NCBI GenBank assembly: GCA_018267355.1
Contig: JAFDYP010000053.1
Span: 1 to 13,739 of the forward strand
Direction: 5' to 3'
DNA length: 13,739 nt
Source: Bacteroidota bacterium
GTDB lineage: Bacteria; Bacteroidota; Bacteroidia; Chitinophagales; LD1
Shown: in pieces, positions 13,712 through 13,739 of the stretch
Layout: the number at the start of each line of letters is the position of its first letter
Numbering within the stretch: the stretch's first letter is position 1
The notes under the pieces: generated by a model
Seen by the model: the letters and a program-made list of their open reading frames with translations, nothing else
The model's database searches: none
Told to the model about the DNA's origin: nothing
Made by a program: the position numbers and the translations under genes

Positions 13712-13739
13712 ATGAAAAAGCTCTTTACACTGGTGTGTG
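13712..13739 (+). CDS. Start of an exported protein (cut by window end)
   Basis: Only nine codons are visible, reading MKKLFTLVC. Two lysines followed by hydrophobic residues is the usual opening of a Sec signal peptide, possibly of a lipoprotein or secreted protein. The upstream promoter match and the lack of a competing frame support a real start. Nothing can be said about function. Confidence 0.55.

Overview
The window comes from a member of the Bacteroidota, probably near Chitinophagaceae (the rank below phylum is inferred). Two proteins end in type A sorting domains of the type IX secretion system (T9SS). Several promoters fit the phylum's TTG / TAnnTTTG pattern. The long secreted protein opens with an N-terminal module common in Bacteroidota collagen-like and tail-fibre-like proteins. 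Shine-Dalgarno sequences are mostly weak or absent.

Layout. Positions 1-807: the C-terminal end of cysN (sulfate activation), then a small single-domain rhodanese on the same strand. Positions 918-3038: a two-gene unit made of an exported thioredoxin-like protein (CPIC) and a T9SS-secreted protein that joins a c-type haem motif (CTACH) to a PHM-like dicopper monooxygenase module. All the copper ligands known from PHM can be found in it. Positions 3076-4518 (minus): an all-helical protein of unknown function. Positions 4672-9897: a 1741-residue secreted multidomain protein. It has 153 uninterrupted Gly-X-Y triplets, a carbohydrate-binding-like module, tail-fibre and YadA-head-like repeats, PKD-like and FN3-like domains, and a C-terminal glycine-rich domain like that of ALK/LTK. 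A strong terminator follows it. Positions 9971-12775: a DNA-damage island with dinB (minus), a divergent XRE-S24 repressor with LexA-like self-cleavage geometry, and ogt. Positions 12899-13609 (minus): a small T9SS-tailed secreted protein. Positions 13712 to the end: the first codons of another signal-peptide gene.

How the genes fit together. The redoxin probably maintains thiols or copper for the neighbouring haem-copper secreted protein. The S24 repressor sits 70 bp from dinB across a shared promoter region that contains a perfect 6+6 dyad, so damage-induced self-cleavage probably controls both genes. ogt adds direct repair of alkylated bases; its ribosome-binding site lies inside a palindromic repeat. 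The collagen-like protein is probably a surface fibre or matrix component.

No tRNA, rRNA, CRISPR array, insertion sequence or prophage integrase was seen. The candidates for something little described are the haem-copper secreted oxidoreductase with its redoxin, and the collagen/tail-fibre/ALK-type glycine-rich protein.
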